This document shows, piece by piece, positions 1 through 13,214 of a stretch of 64,000 bases of DNA. A model generated the notes under the pieces. That model saw only the letters and a list, made by a program, of their open reading frames with translations, was not told the DNA's origin and did no database searches. Every line of letters starts with the position of its first letter. Position 1 is the first letter of the stretch. This DNA comes from Fasciola hepatica (Eukaryota > Platyhelminthes > Trematoda > Plagiorchiida > Fasciolidae): NCBI GenBank assembly GCA_948099385.1, contig CANUEZ040000204.1, forward strand, positions 868,001 through 932,000, read 5' to 3'. The position numbers and the translations under genes are program-made.

Positions 1-289
1 ACTTAACAACACAAGGCTATCCGGGATGGCTCTCAACGCTTTGTTCAACATCTACACTACATGATATAGCACCCTTCCCAAACTCGCTTCAAATTTGAAT
101 GGTAAGAACCAGCTTCGCGCACACAGATCCACTCCTATGATGGATGACTTCTCTGTAGGGGCCTAAGTACAACCAACTCATTCCCAAATGAACAACCTAC
201 ACAGCTTCCTTACTATGCATGCAATTGATTAGTAGTACGAGATTAGATTAGATTAGATTAGATTTGTATAATATGATTGATCATGCAGC
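1..289. repeat. Partial monomer at left edge (M0)
   Basis: The window opens inside a monomer, at about unit position 144 (ACTTAACAACACAAGG), and runs through the palindrome, the pentanucleotide tract and the AT-rich tail to the next unit start at 290. Its hypervariable box lies outside the window. The array therefore continues to the left. Confidence 0.97.
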
Positions 290-2449
290 TTGAACGCTCA
301 ACTGAGCATTGAAATCCATGGAAGCACTGTACAGCTGTTTCATCCTCTAAGGGACTCGACTCATCAGCAGTGCACATCGACCGAGCAACCACGGGCACTC
401 CAACAACCGGTGAACCATTGTGAATCGAACAACTTAACAACACAAGGCTATCCGGGATGGCTATCAACCCTTTGTTCAACATCTACACTACATGATATAG
501 CACCCTTCCCAAACTCGCTTCAAATTTGAATGGTAAGAACCATCTTCGCGCACACCGATCGACTCCTATGATGGATGACTTCTCTGTAGGGGCCTAAGTA
601 CAACCAACTCATTCCCAAATGAACAACCTACACAGCTTCCTTACTATGCATGCAATTGATTAGTAGTACGAGATTAGATTAGATTAGATTAGATTTGTAT
701 AATATGATTGATCATGCAGCTTGAACGCTCAACTGAGCATTGAAATCCATGGAAGCACTGTACAGCTGTTTCATCCTCTAAGGGACTCGACTCATCAGCA
801 GTGCACATCGACCGAGCCCCCACGGGCACTCCAACAACCGGTGAACCATTGTGAATCGAACAACTTAACAACACAAGGCTATCCGGGATGGCTATCAACG
901 CTTTGTTCAACATCTACACTACATGATATAGCACCCTTCCCAGACTCGCTTCAAATTTGAATGGTAAGAACCAGCTTCGCGCACACCGATCGACTCCTAT
1001 GATGGATGACTTATCTGTAGGGGCCTAAGTACAACCAACTCATTCCCAAATGAACAACCTACACAGCTTCCTTACTATGCCTGCAATTGATTAGTAGTAC
1101 GAGATTAGATCAGATTAGATTAGATTTGTATAATATGATTGATCATGCAACTTGAACGCTCAACTGAGCATTGAAATCCATGGAAGCACTGTACAGCTGT
1201 TTCATCCTCTAAGGGACTCGACTCATCAGCAGTGCACATCGACCGAGCAACCACGGGCACTCCAACAACCGGTGAACCATTGTGAATCGATCAAATTACC
1301 AAAACAAGGCTATCCGGGATGGCTATCAACGCTTTGTTCAACATCTACACTACATGATATAGCACCCTTCCCAAACTCGCTTTAAATTTGAATGGTCAGA
1401 ACCAGCTTCGCGCACACCGATCGACTCCTATGATGGATGACTTCTCTGTAGGGGCCTAAGTACAACCAACGCATTCCCAAATGAACAACCTACACAGCTT
1501 CCCTACTATGCATGCAATTGATTAGTAGTACGAGATTAGATCAGATTAGATCAGATTTGTATAATATGATTGATCATGCAGCTTGAACGCTCAACTGAGC
1601 ATTGAAATCCATGGAAGCACTGTACAGCTGTTTCATCCTCTAAGGGACTCGACTCATCAGCAGTGCACATCGACCGAGCAACCACGGGCACTCCAACAAC
1701 CGGTGAACCATTGTGAATCGAACAACTTAACAACACAAGGCTATCCGGGATGGCTCTCAACGCTTTGTTCAACATCTACAATACATGATATAGCACCCTT
1801 CCCAAACTCGCTTCAAATTTGAATGGTAAGAACCAGCTTCGCGCACACCGATCGACTCCTATGATGGATGACTTCTCTGTAGGGGCCTAAGTACAACCAA
1901 CGCATTCACAAATGAACAACCTACACAGCTTCCTTACTATGCATGCAATTGATTAGTAGTACGAGATTAGATTAGATTAGATTAGATTTGTATAATATGA
2001 TTGATCATGCAACTTGAACGCTCAACTGAGCATTGAAATCCATGGAAGCACTGTACAGCTGTTTCATCCTCTAAGGGACTCGACTCATCAGCAGTGCACA
2101 TCGACCGAGCAACCACGGGCACTCCAACAACCGGTGAACCATTGTGAATCGAACAACTTAACAACACAAGGCTATCCGGGATGGCTCACAACGCTTTGTT
2201 CAACATATACACTACATGATATAGCACCCTTCCCAAACTCGCTTCAAATTTGAATGGTAAGAACCAGCTTCGCGCACACCGATCGACTCCTATGATGGAT
2301 GACTTCTCTGTAGGGGCCTAAGTACAACCAACGCATTCCCAAATGAACAACCTACACAGCTTCCTTACTATGCATGCAATTGATTAGTAGTACGAGATTA
2401 GATTAAGTTAGATAAGATTAGATTTGTATAATATGATTGATCATGCAAC
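290..2449. repeat. Monomers M1-M5, no clear higher-order unit
   Basis: Starts: 290, 721, 1,152, 1,583, 2,014. M3 has the half-switched two-state block (ATTACCAAAACAAGG) and GGTCAGAACC. M4 is preceded by the doubly interrupted tract (GATCA twice) and has CTACAATACATG. M5 has GGCTCACAACGC with ACATATACAC, a pair shared with the distant monomers at 18,381 and 26,142. M5 ends in an odd tract containing TTAAGTTAGATAAG, which makes this step 436 bp. A similar tract precedes the monomer at 6,339. Confidence 0.85.
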
Positions 2450-5040
2450 TTGAACGCTCAACTGAGCATTGAAATCCATGGAAGCACTGTACAGCTGTTT
2501 CATCCTCTAAGGGACTCGACTCATCAGCAGTGCACATCGACCGAGCAACCACGGGCACTCCAACAACCGGTGAACCATTGTGAATCGAACAACTTAACAA
2601 CACAAGGCTATCCGGGATGGCTATCAACGCTTTGTTCAACATCTACACTACATGATATAGCACCGTTCCCAAACTCGCTTTAAATTTGAATGGTAAGAAC
2701 CAGCTTTGCGCACACCGAACCACTCCTATGATGGATGACTTCTCTGTAGGGGCCTAAGTACAACCAACGCATTCCCAAATGAACAACCTACACAGCTTCC
2801 TTACTATGCATGCAATTGATTAGTAGTACGAGATTAGATCAGATTAGATTAGATTTGTATAATATGATCGATCATGCAGCTTAAACGCTCAACTGAGCAT
2901 TGAAATCCATGGAAGCACTGTACAGCTGTTTCATCCTCTAAGGGACTCGACTCATCAGCAGTGCACATCGACCGAGCAACCACGGGCACTCCAACAACCG
3001 GTGAACCATTGTGAATCGAACAACTTAACAACACAAGGCTATCCGGGATGGCTATCAATGCTTTGTTCAACATATACACTACATGATATAGCACCGTTCC
3101 CAAACTCGCTTTAAATTTGAATGGTAAGAACCAGCTTCGCGCACACCGATCGACTCCTATGATGGATGACTTCTCTGTAGGGGCCTAAGTACAACCAACG
3201 CATTCCCAAATGAACAACCTACACAGCTTCCTTACTATGCATGCAATTGATTAGTAGTACGAGATTAGATCAGATTAGATTAGATTTGTATAATATGATC
3301 GATCATGCAGCTTGAACGCTCAACTGAGCATTGAAATCCATGGAAGCACTGTACAGCTGTTTCATCCTCTAAGGGACTCGACTCATCAGCAGTGCACATC
3401 GACCGAGCAACCACGGGCACTCCAACAACCGGTGAACCATTGTGAATCGAACAACTTAACAACACAAGGCTATCCGGGATGGCTATCAACGCTTTGTTCA
3501 ACATCTACACTACATGATATAGCACCCTTCCCAAACTCGCTTCAAATTTGAATGGTAAGAACCAGCGTCGCGCACACCGATCGACTCCTATGATGGATGA
3601 CTTCTCTGTAGGGGCCTGAGTACAACCAACTCATTCCCAAATGAACAACCTACACAGCTTCCCTACTATGCATGCAATTGATTAGTAGTACGAGATTAGA
3701 TTAGATTAGATTAGATTTGTATAATATGATTGATCATGCAGCTTGAACGCTCAACTGAGCATTGAAATCCATGGAAGCACTGTACAGCTGTTTCATCCTC
3801 TAAGGGACTCGACTCATCAGCAGTGCACATCGACCGAGCCCCCACGGGCACTCCAACAACCGGTGAACCATTGTGAATCGAACAACTTAACAACACAAGG
3901 CTATCCGGGATGGCTATCAACGCTTTGTTCAACATCTACACTACATGATATAGCACCGTTCCCAAACTCGCTTTAAATTTGAATGGTAAGAACCAGCTTT
4001 GCGCACACCGAACCACTCCTATGATGGATGACTTCTCTGTAGGGGCCTAAGTACAACCAACGCATTCCCAAATGAACAACCTACACAGCTTCCTTACTAT
4101 GCATGCAATTGATTAGTAGTACGAGATTAGATCAGATTAGATTAGATTTGTATAATATGATCGATCATGCAGCTTAAACGCTCAACTGAGCATTGAAATC
4201 CATGGAAGCACTGTACAGCTGTTTCATCCTCTAAGGGACTCGACTCATCAGCAGTGCACATCGACCGAGCAACCACGGGCACTCCAACAACCGGTGAACC
4301 ATTGTGAATCGAACAACTTAACAACACAAGGCTATCCGGGATGGCTATCAATGCTTTGTTCAACATATACACTACATGATATAGCACCGTTCCCAAACTC
4401 GCTTTAAATTTGAATGGTAAGAACCAGCTTCGCGCACACCGATCGACTCCTATGATGGATGACTTCTCTGTAGGGGCCTAAGTACAACCAACGCATTCCC
4501 AAATGAACAACCTACACAGCTTCCTTACTATGCATGCAATTGATTAGTAGTACGAGATTAGATCAGATTAGATTAGATTTGTATAATATGATCGATCATG
4601 CAGCTTGAACGCTCAACTGAGCATTGAAATCCATGGAAGCACTGTACAGCTGTTTCATCCTCTAAGGGACTCGACTCATCAGCAGTGCACATCGACCGAG
4701 CCCCCACGGGCACTCCAACAACCGGTGAACCATTGTGAATCGAACAACTTAACAACACAAGGCTATCCGGGATGGCTATCAACGCTTTGTTCAACATCTA
4801 CACTACATGATATAGCACCCTTCCCAAACTCGCTTCAAATTTGAATGGTAAGAACCAGCGTCGCGCACACCGATCGACTCCTATGATGGATGACTTCTCT
4901 GTAGGGGCCTGAGTACAACCAACTCATTCCCAAATGAACAACCTACACAGCTTCCCTACTATGCATGCAATTGATTAGTAGTACGAGATTAGATTAGATT
5001 AGATTAGATTAGATTTGTATAATATGATTGATCATGCAGC
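2450..5040. repeat. Trimer higher-order repeat, two tandem copies (M6-M8, M9-M11)
   Basis: Starts 2,450, 2,881, 3,312 and 3,743, 4,174, 4,605; corresponding monomers are exactly 1,293 bp apart. Private markers repeat in phase. The first monomer has CAGCTTTGCG and CACCGAACCAC. The second has CTTAAACGCTC, TCAATGCTTTG and ACATATACAC. The third has CAGCGTCGCG and GGCCTGAGTAC. The middle monomers look identical. The first and third differ mainly by AGCAACC in copy 1 against AGCCCCC in copy 2, and copy 2 ends with one more GATTA, so the second period is 1,298 bp. Confidence 0.88.
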
Positions 5041-6769
5041 TTGAACGCTCAACTGAGCATTGAAATCCATGGAAGCACTGTACAGCTGTTTCATCCTCTA
5101 AGGGACTCGACTCATCAGCAGTGCACATCGACCGAGCCCCCACGGGCACTCCAACAACCGGTGAACCATTGTGAATCGAACAATTTAACAACACAAGGCT
5201 ATCCGGGATGGCTCTCAACGCTTTGTTCAACATCTACACTACATGATATAGCACCCTTCCCAAACTCGCTTCAAATTTGAATGGTAAGAACCAGCTTTGC
5301 GCACACCGATCCACTCCTATGATGGATGACTTCTCTGTAGGGGCCTAAGTACAACCAACGCATTCCCAAATGAACAACCTACACAGCTTCCTTACTATGC
5401 ATGCAATTGATTAGTAGTACGAGATTAGATCAGATTAGATTAGATTTGTATAATATGATTGATCATGCAACTTGAACGCTCAACTGAGCATTGAAATCCA
5501 TGGAAGCACTGTACAGCTGTTTCATCCTCTAAGGGACTCGACTCATCAGCAGTGCACATCGACCGAGCCCCCACGGGCACTCCAACAACCGGTGAACCAT
5601 TGTGAATCGAACAACTTAACAACACAAGGCTATCCGGGATGGCTATCAACGCTTTGTTCAACATCTACACTACATGATATAGCACCGTTCCCAAACTCGC
5701 TTTAAATTTGAATGGTAAGAACCAGCTTCGCGCACACCGATCCACTCCTATGATGGATGATTTCTCTGTAGGGGCCTAAGTACAACCAACTCATTCCCAA
5801 ATGAACAACCTACACAGCTTCCCTACTATGCATGCAATTGATTAGTAGTACGAGATTAGATTAGATTAGATTAGATTTGTATAATATGATTGATCATGCA
5901 GCTTGAACGCTCAACTGAGCATTGAAATCCATGGAAGCACTATACAGCTGTTTCATCCTCTAAGGGACTCGACTCATCAGCAGTGCACATCGACCGAGCA
6001 ACCACGGGCACTCCAACAACCGGTGAACCATTGTGAATCGAACAACTTAACAAAACAAGGCTATCCGGGATGGCTATCAACGCTTTGTTCAACATATACA
6101 CTACATGATATAGCACCCTTCCCAAACTCGCTTCAAATTTGAATGGTAAGAACCAGCTTCGCGCACACCGAACCACTCCTATGATGGATGACTTCTCTGT
6201 AGGGGCCTAAGTACAACCAACTCATTCCCAAATGAACAACCTACACAGCTTCCTTACTATGCATGCAATTGATTAGTAGTACGAGATTAGATTAAGTTAG
6301 ATAAGATTAGATTTGTATAATATGATTGATCATGCAGCTTGAACGCTCAACTGAGCATTGAAATCCATGGAAGCACTGTACAGCTGTTTCATCCTCTAAG
6401 GGACTCGACTCATCAGCAGTGCACATCGACCGAGCCCCCACGGGCACTCCAACAACCGGTGAACCATTGTGAATCGAACAACTTAACAACAAAAGGCTAT
6501 CCGGGATGGCTATCAACGCTTTGTTCAACATCTACACTACATGATATAGCACCCTTCCCAAACTCGCTTCAAATTTGAATGGTAACAACCAGCTTCGCGC
6601 ACACCGATCGACTCCTATGATGGATGACTTCTCTGTAGGGGCCTAAGTACAACCAACGCATTCCCAAATGCACAACCTACACAGCTTCCTTACTATGCAT
6701 GCAATTGATTAGTAGTACGAGATTAGATCAGATTAGATTAGATTTGTATAATATGATTGATCATGCAAC
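5041..6769. repeat. Monomers M12-M15, mixed types
   Basis: Starts: 5,041, 5,472, 5,903, 6,339. M12 has GAACAATTTAAC and CAGCTTTGCG. M14 has ACTATACAGC and AACAAAACAAGG, and ends in the long irregular tract with TTAAGTTAGATAAG (436-bp step). M15 has AACAAAAGGC, GGTAACAACC and AATGCACAACC. No in-phase duplication was seen here. Confidence 0.8.
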
Positions 6770-9700
6770 TTGAACGCTCAACTGAGCATTGAAATCCATG
6801 GAAGCACTGAACAGCTGTTTCATCCTCTAAGGGACTCGACTCATCAGCAGTGCACATCGACCGAGCCCCCACGGGCACTCCAACAACCGGTGAACCATTG
6901 TGAATCGATCAAATTACCAACACAACGCGATCCGGGATGGCTCTCAACGCTTTGTTCAACATCTACACTACATGATATAGCACCGTTCCCAAACTCGCTT
7001 TAAATTTGAATGGTAAGAACCAGCTTCGCGCACACCAATCGACTCCTATGATGGATGACTTCTCTGTATGGGCCTAAGTACAACCAACGCATTCCCAAAT
7101 GAACAACCTACACAGCTTCCCTACTATGCATGCAATTGATTAGTAGTACGAGATTAGATCAGATTAGATCAGATTTGTATAATATGATTGATCATGCAGC
7201 TTGAACGCTCAACTGAGCATTGAAATCCATGGAAGCACTGTACAGCTGTTTCATCCTCTAAGGGACTCGACTCATCAGCAGTGCACATCGACCGAGCCCC
7301 CACGGGCACTCCAACAACCGGTGAACCATTGTGAATCGAACAACTTAACAACACAAGGCTATCCGGGATGGCTCTCAACGCTTTGTTCAACATCTACACT
7401 ACATGATATAGCACCGTTCCCAAACTCGCTTTAAATTTGAATGGTAAGAACCAGCTTCGCGCACACCGATCCACTCCTATGATGGATGACTTCTCTGTAG
7501 GGGCCTGAGTACAACCAACTCATTCCCAAATGAACAACCTACACAGCTTCCTTACTATGCATGCAATTGATTAGTAGTACGAGATTAGATTAGATTAGAT
7601 TAGATTTGTATAATATGATTGATCATGCAACTTGAACGCTCAACTGAGCATTGAAATGGATGGAAGCACTATACAGCTGTTTCATCCTCTAAGGGACTCG
7701 ACTCATCAGCAGTGCACATCGACCGAGCCCCCACGGGCACTCCAACAACCGGTGAACCATTGTGAATCGAACAACTTAACAACACAAGGCTATCCGGGAT
7801 GGCTATCAACGCTTTGTTCAACATCTACAATACATGATATAGCACCCTTCCCAAACTCGCTTTAAATTTGAATGGTAAGAACCAGCTTCGCGCACACCGA
7901 TCGACTCCTATGATGGATGACTTCTCTGTAGGGGCCTAAGTACAACCAACGCATTCCCAAATGAACAACCTACACAGCTTCCTTACTATGCATGCAATTG
8001 ATTAGTAGTACGAGATTAGATCAGATTAGATTAGATTTGTATAATATGATTGATCATGCAACTTGAACGCTCAACTGAGCATTGAAATCCATGGAAGCAC
8101 TGAACAGCTGTTTCATCCTCTAAGGGACTCGACTCATCAGCAGTGCACATCGACCGAGCCCCCACGGGCACTCCAACAACCGGTGAACCATTGTGAATCG
8201 ATCAAATTACCAACACAACGCGATCCGGGATGGCTCTCAACGCTTTGTTCAACATCTACACTACATGATATAGCACCCTTCCCAAACTCGCTTTAAATTT
8301 GAATGGTAAGAACCAGCTTCGCGCACACCGATCGACTCCTATGATGGATGACTTCTCTGTATGGGCCTAAGTACAACCAACGCATTCCCAAATGAACAAC
8401 CTACACAGCTTCCCTACTATGCATGCAATTGATTAGTAGTACGAGATTAGATCAGATTAGATCAGATTTGTATAATATGATTGATCATGCAGCTTGAACG
8501 CTCAACTGAGCATTGAAATCCATGGAAGCACTGTACAGCTGTTTCATCCTCTAAGGGACTCGACTCATCAGCAGTGCACATCGACCGAGCAACCACGGGC
8601 ACTCCAACAACCGGTGAACCATTGTGAATCGAACAACTTAACAACACAAGGCTATCCGGGATGGCTCTCAACGCTTTGTTCAACATCTACACTACATGAT
8701 ATAGCACCCTTCCCAAACTCGCTTCAAATTTGAATGGTAAGAACCAGCTTCGCGCACACCGATCGACTCCTATGATGGATGACTTCTCTGTAGGGGCCTG
8801 AGTACAACCAACGCATTCCCAAATGAACAACCTACACAGCTTCCTTACTATGCATGCAATTGATTAGTAGTACGAGATTAGATTAGATTAGATTAGATTT
8901 GTATAATATGATTGATCATGCAACTTGAACGCTCAACTGAGCATTGAAATGGATGGAAGCACTATACAGCTGTTTCATCCTCTAAGGGACTCGACTCATC
9001 AGCAGTGCACATCGACCGAGCAACCACGGGCACTCCAACAACCGGTGAACCATTGTGAATCGAACAACTTAACAACACAAGGCTATCCGGGATGGCTATC
9101 AACGCTTTGTTCAACATCTACAATACATGATATAGCACCGTTCCCAAACTCGCTTTAAATTTGAATGGTAAGAACCAGCTTCGCGCACACCGATCGACTC
9201 CTATGATGGATGACTTCTCTGTAGGGGCCTAAGTACAACCAACGCATTCCCAAATGAACAACCTACACAGCTTCCTTACTATGCATGCAATTGATTAGTA
9301 GTACGAGATTAGATCAGATTAGATTAGATTTGTATAATATGATTGATCATGCAACTTGAACGCTCAACTGAGCATTGAAATCCATGGAAGCACTGAACAG
9401 CTGTTTCATCCTCTAAGGGACTCGACTCATCAGCAGTGCACATCGACCGAGCAACCACGGGCACTCCAACAACCGGTGAACCATTGTGAATCGATCAAAT
9501 TACCAACACAACGCGATCCGGGATGGCTATCAACGCTTTGTTCAACATCTACACTACATGATATAGCACCCTTCCCAAACTCGCTTTAAATTTGAATGGT
9601 AAGAACCAGCTTCGCGCACACCGATCGACTCCTATGATGGATGACTTCTCTGTAGGGGCCTAAGTACAACCAACGCATTCCCAAATGAACAACCTACACA

Positions 9701-10648
9701 GCTTCCCTACTATGCATGCAATTGATTAGTAGTACGAGATTAGATCAGATTAGATCAGATTTGTATAATATGATTGATCATGCAGCTTGAACGCTCAACT
9801 GAGCATTGAAATCCATGGAAGCACTGTACAGCTGTTTCATCCTCTAAGGGACTCGACTCATCAGCAGTGCACATCGACCGAGCCCCCACGGGCACTCCAA
9901 CAACCGGTGAACCATTGTGAATCGAACAACTTAACAACACAAGGCTATCCGGGATGGCTCTCAACGCTTTGTTCAACATCTACACTACATGATATAGCAC
10001 CGTTCCCAAACTCGCTTTAAATTTGAATGGTAAGAACCAGCTTCGCGCACACCGATCCACTCCTATGATGGATGACTTCTCTGTAGGGGCCTGAGTACAA
10101 CCAACGCATTCCCAAATGAACAACCTACACAGCTTCCTTACTATGCATGCAATTGATTAGTAGTACGAGATTAGATTAGATTAGATTAGATTTGTATAAT
10201 ATGATTGATCATGCAACTTGAACGCTCAACTGAGCATTGAAATGGATGGAAGCACTATACAGCTGTTTCATCCTCTAAGGGACTCGACTCATCAGCAGTG
10301 CACATCGACCGAGCCCCCACGGGCACTCCAACAACCGGTGAACCATTGTGAATCGAACAACTTAACAACACAAGGCTATCCGGGATGGCTATCAACGCTT
10401 TGTTCAACATCTACAATACATGATATAGCACCGTTCCCAAACTCGCTTTAAATTTGAATGGTAAGAACCAGCTTCGCGCACACCGATCGACTCCTATGAT
10501 GGATGACTTCTCTGTAGGGGCCTAAGTACAACCAACGCATTCCCAAATGAACAACCTACACAGCTTCCTTACTATGCATGCAATTGATTAGTAGTGCGAG
10601 ATTAGATTAGATTAGATTAGATTTGTATAATATTATTGATCATGCAGC
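6770..10648. repeat. Trimer higher-order repeat, three tandem copies (M16-M24)
   Basis: Copies start at 6,770, 8,063 and 9,356, a period of exactly 1,293 bp. The first monomer of each has CACTGAACAGC and the alternative two-state block. The second (7,201; 8,494; 9,787) is preceded by a tract with two GATCA interruptions and has GGCTCTCAACG and GCCTGAGTAC. The third (7,632; 8,925; 10,218) has GAAATGGATGG, ACTATACAGC and CTACAATACATG. The hypervariable box is AGCCCCC in M16-M19, AGCAACC in M20-M22 and AGCCCCC again in M23-M24. That switch is out of phase with the trimer. Part of this block is copied again at 13.2-14.9 kb. Confidence 0.88.
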
Positions 10649-12852
10649 TTGAACGCTCAACTGAGCATTGAAATCCATGGAAGCACCGTACAGCTGTTTC
10701 ATCCTCTAAGGGACTCGACTCATCAGCAGTGCACATCGACCGAGCCCCCACGGGCACTCCAACAACCGGTGAACCATTGTGAATCGATCAAATTACCAAC
10801 ACAACGCGATCCGGGATGGCTATCAACGCTTTGTTCAACATCTACACTACATGATATAGCACCCTTCCCAAACTCGCTTCAAATTTGAATGGTAAGAACC
10901 AGCTTCGCGCACACCGATCGACTCCTATGATGGATGACTTCTCTGTATGGGCCTAAGTACAACCAACGCATTCCCAAATGAACAACCTACACAGCTTCCT
11001 TACTATGCATGCAATTGATTAGTAGTACGAGATTAGATTAGATTAGATTAGATTTGTATAATATGATTGATCATGCAGCTTGAACGCTCAACTGAGCATT
11101 GAAATCCATGGAAGCACTGTACAGCTGTTTCATCCTCTAAGGGACTCGACTCATCAGCAGTGCACATCGACCGAGCCCCCACGGGCACTCCAACAACCGG
11201 TGAACCATTGTGAATCGATCAAATTACCAACACAACGCGATCCAGGATGGCTATCAACGCTTTGTTCAACATCTACACTACATGATATAGCACCCTTCCC
11301 AAACTCGCTTCAAATTTGAATGGTAAGAACCAGCTTCGCGCACACCGAACCACTCCTATGATGGATGACTTCTCTGTAGGGGCCTAAGTACAACCAACGC
11401 ATTCCCAAATGAACAACCTACACAGCTTCCTTACTATGCATGCAATTGATTAGTAGTACGAGATTAGATTAGATTAGATTAGATTTGTAAAATATGATTG
11501 ATCATGCAACTTGAACGCTCAACTGAGCATTGAAATCCATGGAAGCACTGTACAGCTGTTTCATCCTCTAAGGGACTCGACTCATCAGCAGTGCACATCG
11601 ACCGAGCCCCCACGAACCCTCCAACAACCGGTGAACCATTGTGAATCGAACAACTTAACAACACAAGGCTATCCGGGATGGCTATCAACGCTTTGTTCAA
11701 CATATAAACTACATGATATAGCACCCTTCCCAAACTCGCTTCAAATTTGAATGGTAAGAACCAGCTTCGCGCACACCGATCGACTCCTATGATGGATGAC
11801 TTCTCTGTAGGGGCCTAAGTACAACCAACTCATTCCCAAATGAACAACCTACACAGCTTCCCTACTATGCATGCAATTGATTAGTAGTACGAGATTAGAT
11901 TAGATTAGATTAGATTTGTATAATATGATTGATCATGCAGCTTGAACGCTCAACTGAGCATTGAAATCCATGGAAGCACTGTACAGCTGTTTCATCCTCT
12001 AAGGGTTTCGACTCATCAGCAGTGCACATCGACCGAGCCCCCACGGGCACTCCAACAACCGGTGAACCATTGTGAATCGAACAACTTAACAACACAAGGC
12101 TATCCGGGATGGCTATCAACGCTTTGTTCAACATCTACACTACATGATATAGCACCGTTCCCAAACTCGCTTTAAATTGAATGGTAAGAACCAGCTTCGC
12201 GCACACCGATCGACTCCTATGATGGATGATTTCTCTGTAGGGGCCTAAGTACAACCAACTCATTCCCAAATGAACAACCTACACAGCTTCCTTACTATGC
12301 ATGCAATTGATTAGTAGTACGAGATTAGATTAGATTAGATTAGATTAGATTTGTATAATATGATTGATCATGCAGCTTGAACGCTCAACTGAGCATTGAA
12401 ATCCATGGAAGCACTGTACAGCTGTTTCATCCTCTAAGGGACTCGACTCATCAGCAGTGCACATCGACCGAGCAACCACGGGCACTCCAACAACCGGTGA
12501 ACCATTGTGAATCGAACAACTTAACAACACAAGGCTATCCGGGATGGCTATCAACGCTTTGTTCAACATCTACACTACATGATATAGCACCCTTCCCAAA
12601 CTCGCTTTAAATTTGAATGGTAAGAACCAGCTTCGCGCACACCGATCGACTCCTATGATGGATGACTTCTCTGTAGGGGCCTGAGTACAACCAACGCATT
12701 CCCAAATGAACAACCTACACAGCTTGATTAGTAGTACGAGATCAGTTCAGATTAGATTTGTATAATATGATTGATCATGCAGCTTGAACGCTCAACTGAG
12801 CATTGAAATCCATGGAAACACTTTAAAGCTGTTTCATCCTCTAAGGGATTCG
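8563..12852. repeat. 10-monomer segmental duplication, copy A (about 4.29 kb)
   Basis: From inside the monomer at 8,494 to inside the one at 12,784, the sequence matches 12,853-17,161 monomer by monomer: 8,925/13,215, 9,356/13,646, 9,787/14,077, 10,218/14,508, 10,649/14,939, 11,080/15,370, 11,511/15,801, 11,942/16,232, 12,377/16,667. Offset is 4,290 bp. Shared rare markers include GTAGTGCGAG with TATTATTG, GAAGCACCG, TGTATGGGCC, GATCCAGGATGG, TTGTAAAATATG, CATATAAACTAC and AAGGGTTTCG. I saw roughly ten substitutions plus one 19-bp deletion between the copies. Breakpoints are good to about 100 bp. Confidence 0.88.
12721..12730. other. 19-bp deletion junction in monomer M29
   Basis: The sequence passes directly from CACAGCTT to GATTAGTAGT. 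The 19 bases that normally lie between (CCTTACTATGCATGCAATT) are missing, so the TGCATGCA and CAATTG palindromes are lost. A TT on both sides could have served as 2-bp microhomology. With the tract one unit short, the step to the next monomer is 407 bp, the shortest in the window. The matching place in copy B (about 17,012-17,031) is intact, so the deletion came after the duplication or was present on only one parent. Confidence 0.9.
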
Positions 12853-13214
12853 ACTCATCAGCAGTGCACATCGACCGAGCAACCACGGGCACTCCAACAA
12901 CCGGTGAACCATTGTGAATCGAACAACTTAACAACACAAGGCTATCCGGGATGGCTCTCAACGCTTTGTTCAACATCTACACTACATGATATAGCACCCT
13001 TCCCAAACTCGCTTCAAATTTGAATGGTAAGAACCAGCTTCGCGCACACCGATCGACTCCTATGATGGATGACTTCTCTGTAGGGGCCTGAGTACAACCA
13101 ACGCATTCCCAAATGAACAACCTACACAGCTTCCTTACTATGCATGCAATTGATTAGTAGTACGAGATTAGATTAGATTAGATTAGATTTGTATAATATG
13201 ATTGATCATGCAAC
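12784..13214. repeat. Chimeric junction monomer (M30) of the 10-mer duplication
   Basis: Its left part matches the monomer at 17,093, sharing the otherwise rare GGAAACACTTTAAAG (from 12,815) and AAGGGATTCG (to 12,852). Its right part matches the monomer at 8,494 (GGCTCTCAACG, CACCCTTCCC with TTCAAATTTGAA, GGCCTGAGTAC). This is what an unequal crossover between two out-of-register arrays should leave at the join. The crossover lies somewhere between 12,852 and about 12,955, in sequence identical between the two parents. Confidence 0.82.

Noticed and set aside
258..482. 74-codon frame on the minus strand beginning with ATG, repeated in most monomers
   Set aside because: It recurs because the unit is copied. 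Its stop codon comes from the pentanucleotide tract, and the hypervariable box makes many amino-acid changes in it (the residues after VVG read VPVVARSM, VPVGARSM, GFVVARSM or VSEGARSM). Several copies are broken by one-base indels (22,260; 22,690) or by lost starts. I recognise no domain. A Ka/Ks well below 1 across monomers plus RNA evidence would be needed to revive it.
290..529. 77-79-codon frame on the plus strand in most monomers
   Set aside because: It starts with TTG and has no internal ATG, so it is implausible in a eukaryote. It overlaps the minus-strand frame, has frequent replacement changes (Q/P, A/T in the box), and its length merely follows the C/T site of the palindrome (CAA or TAA).
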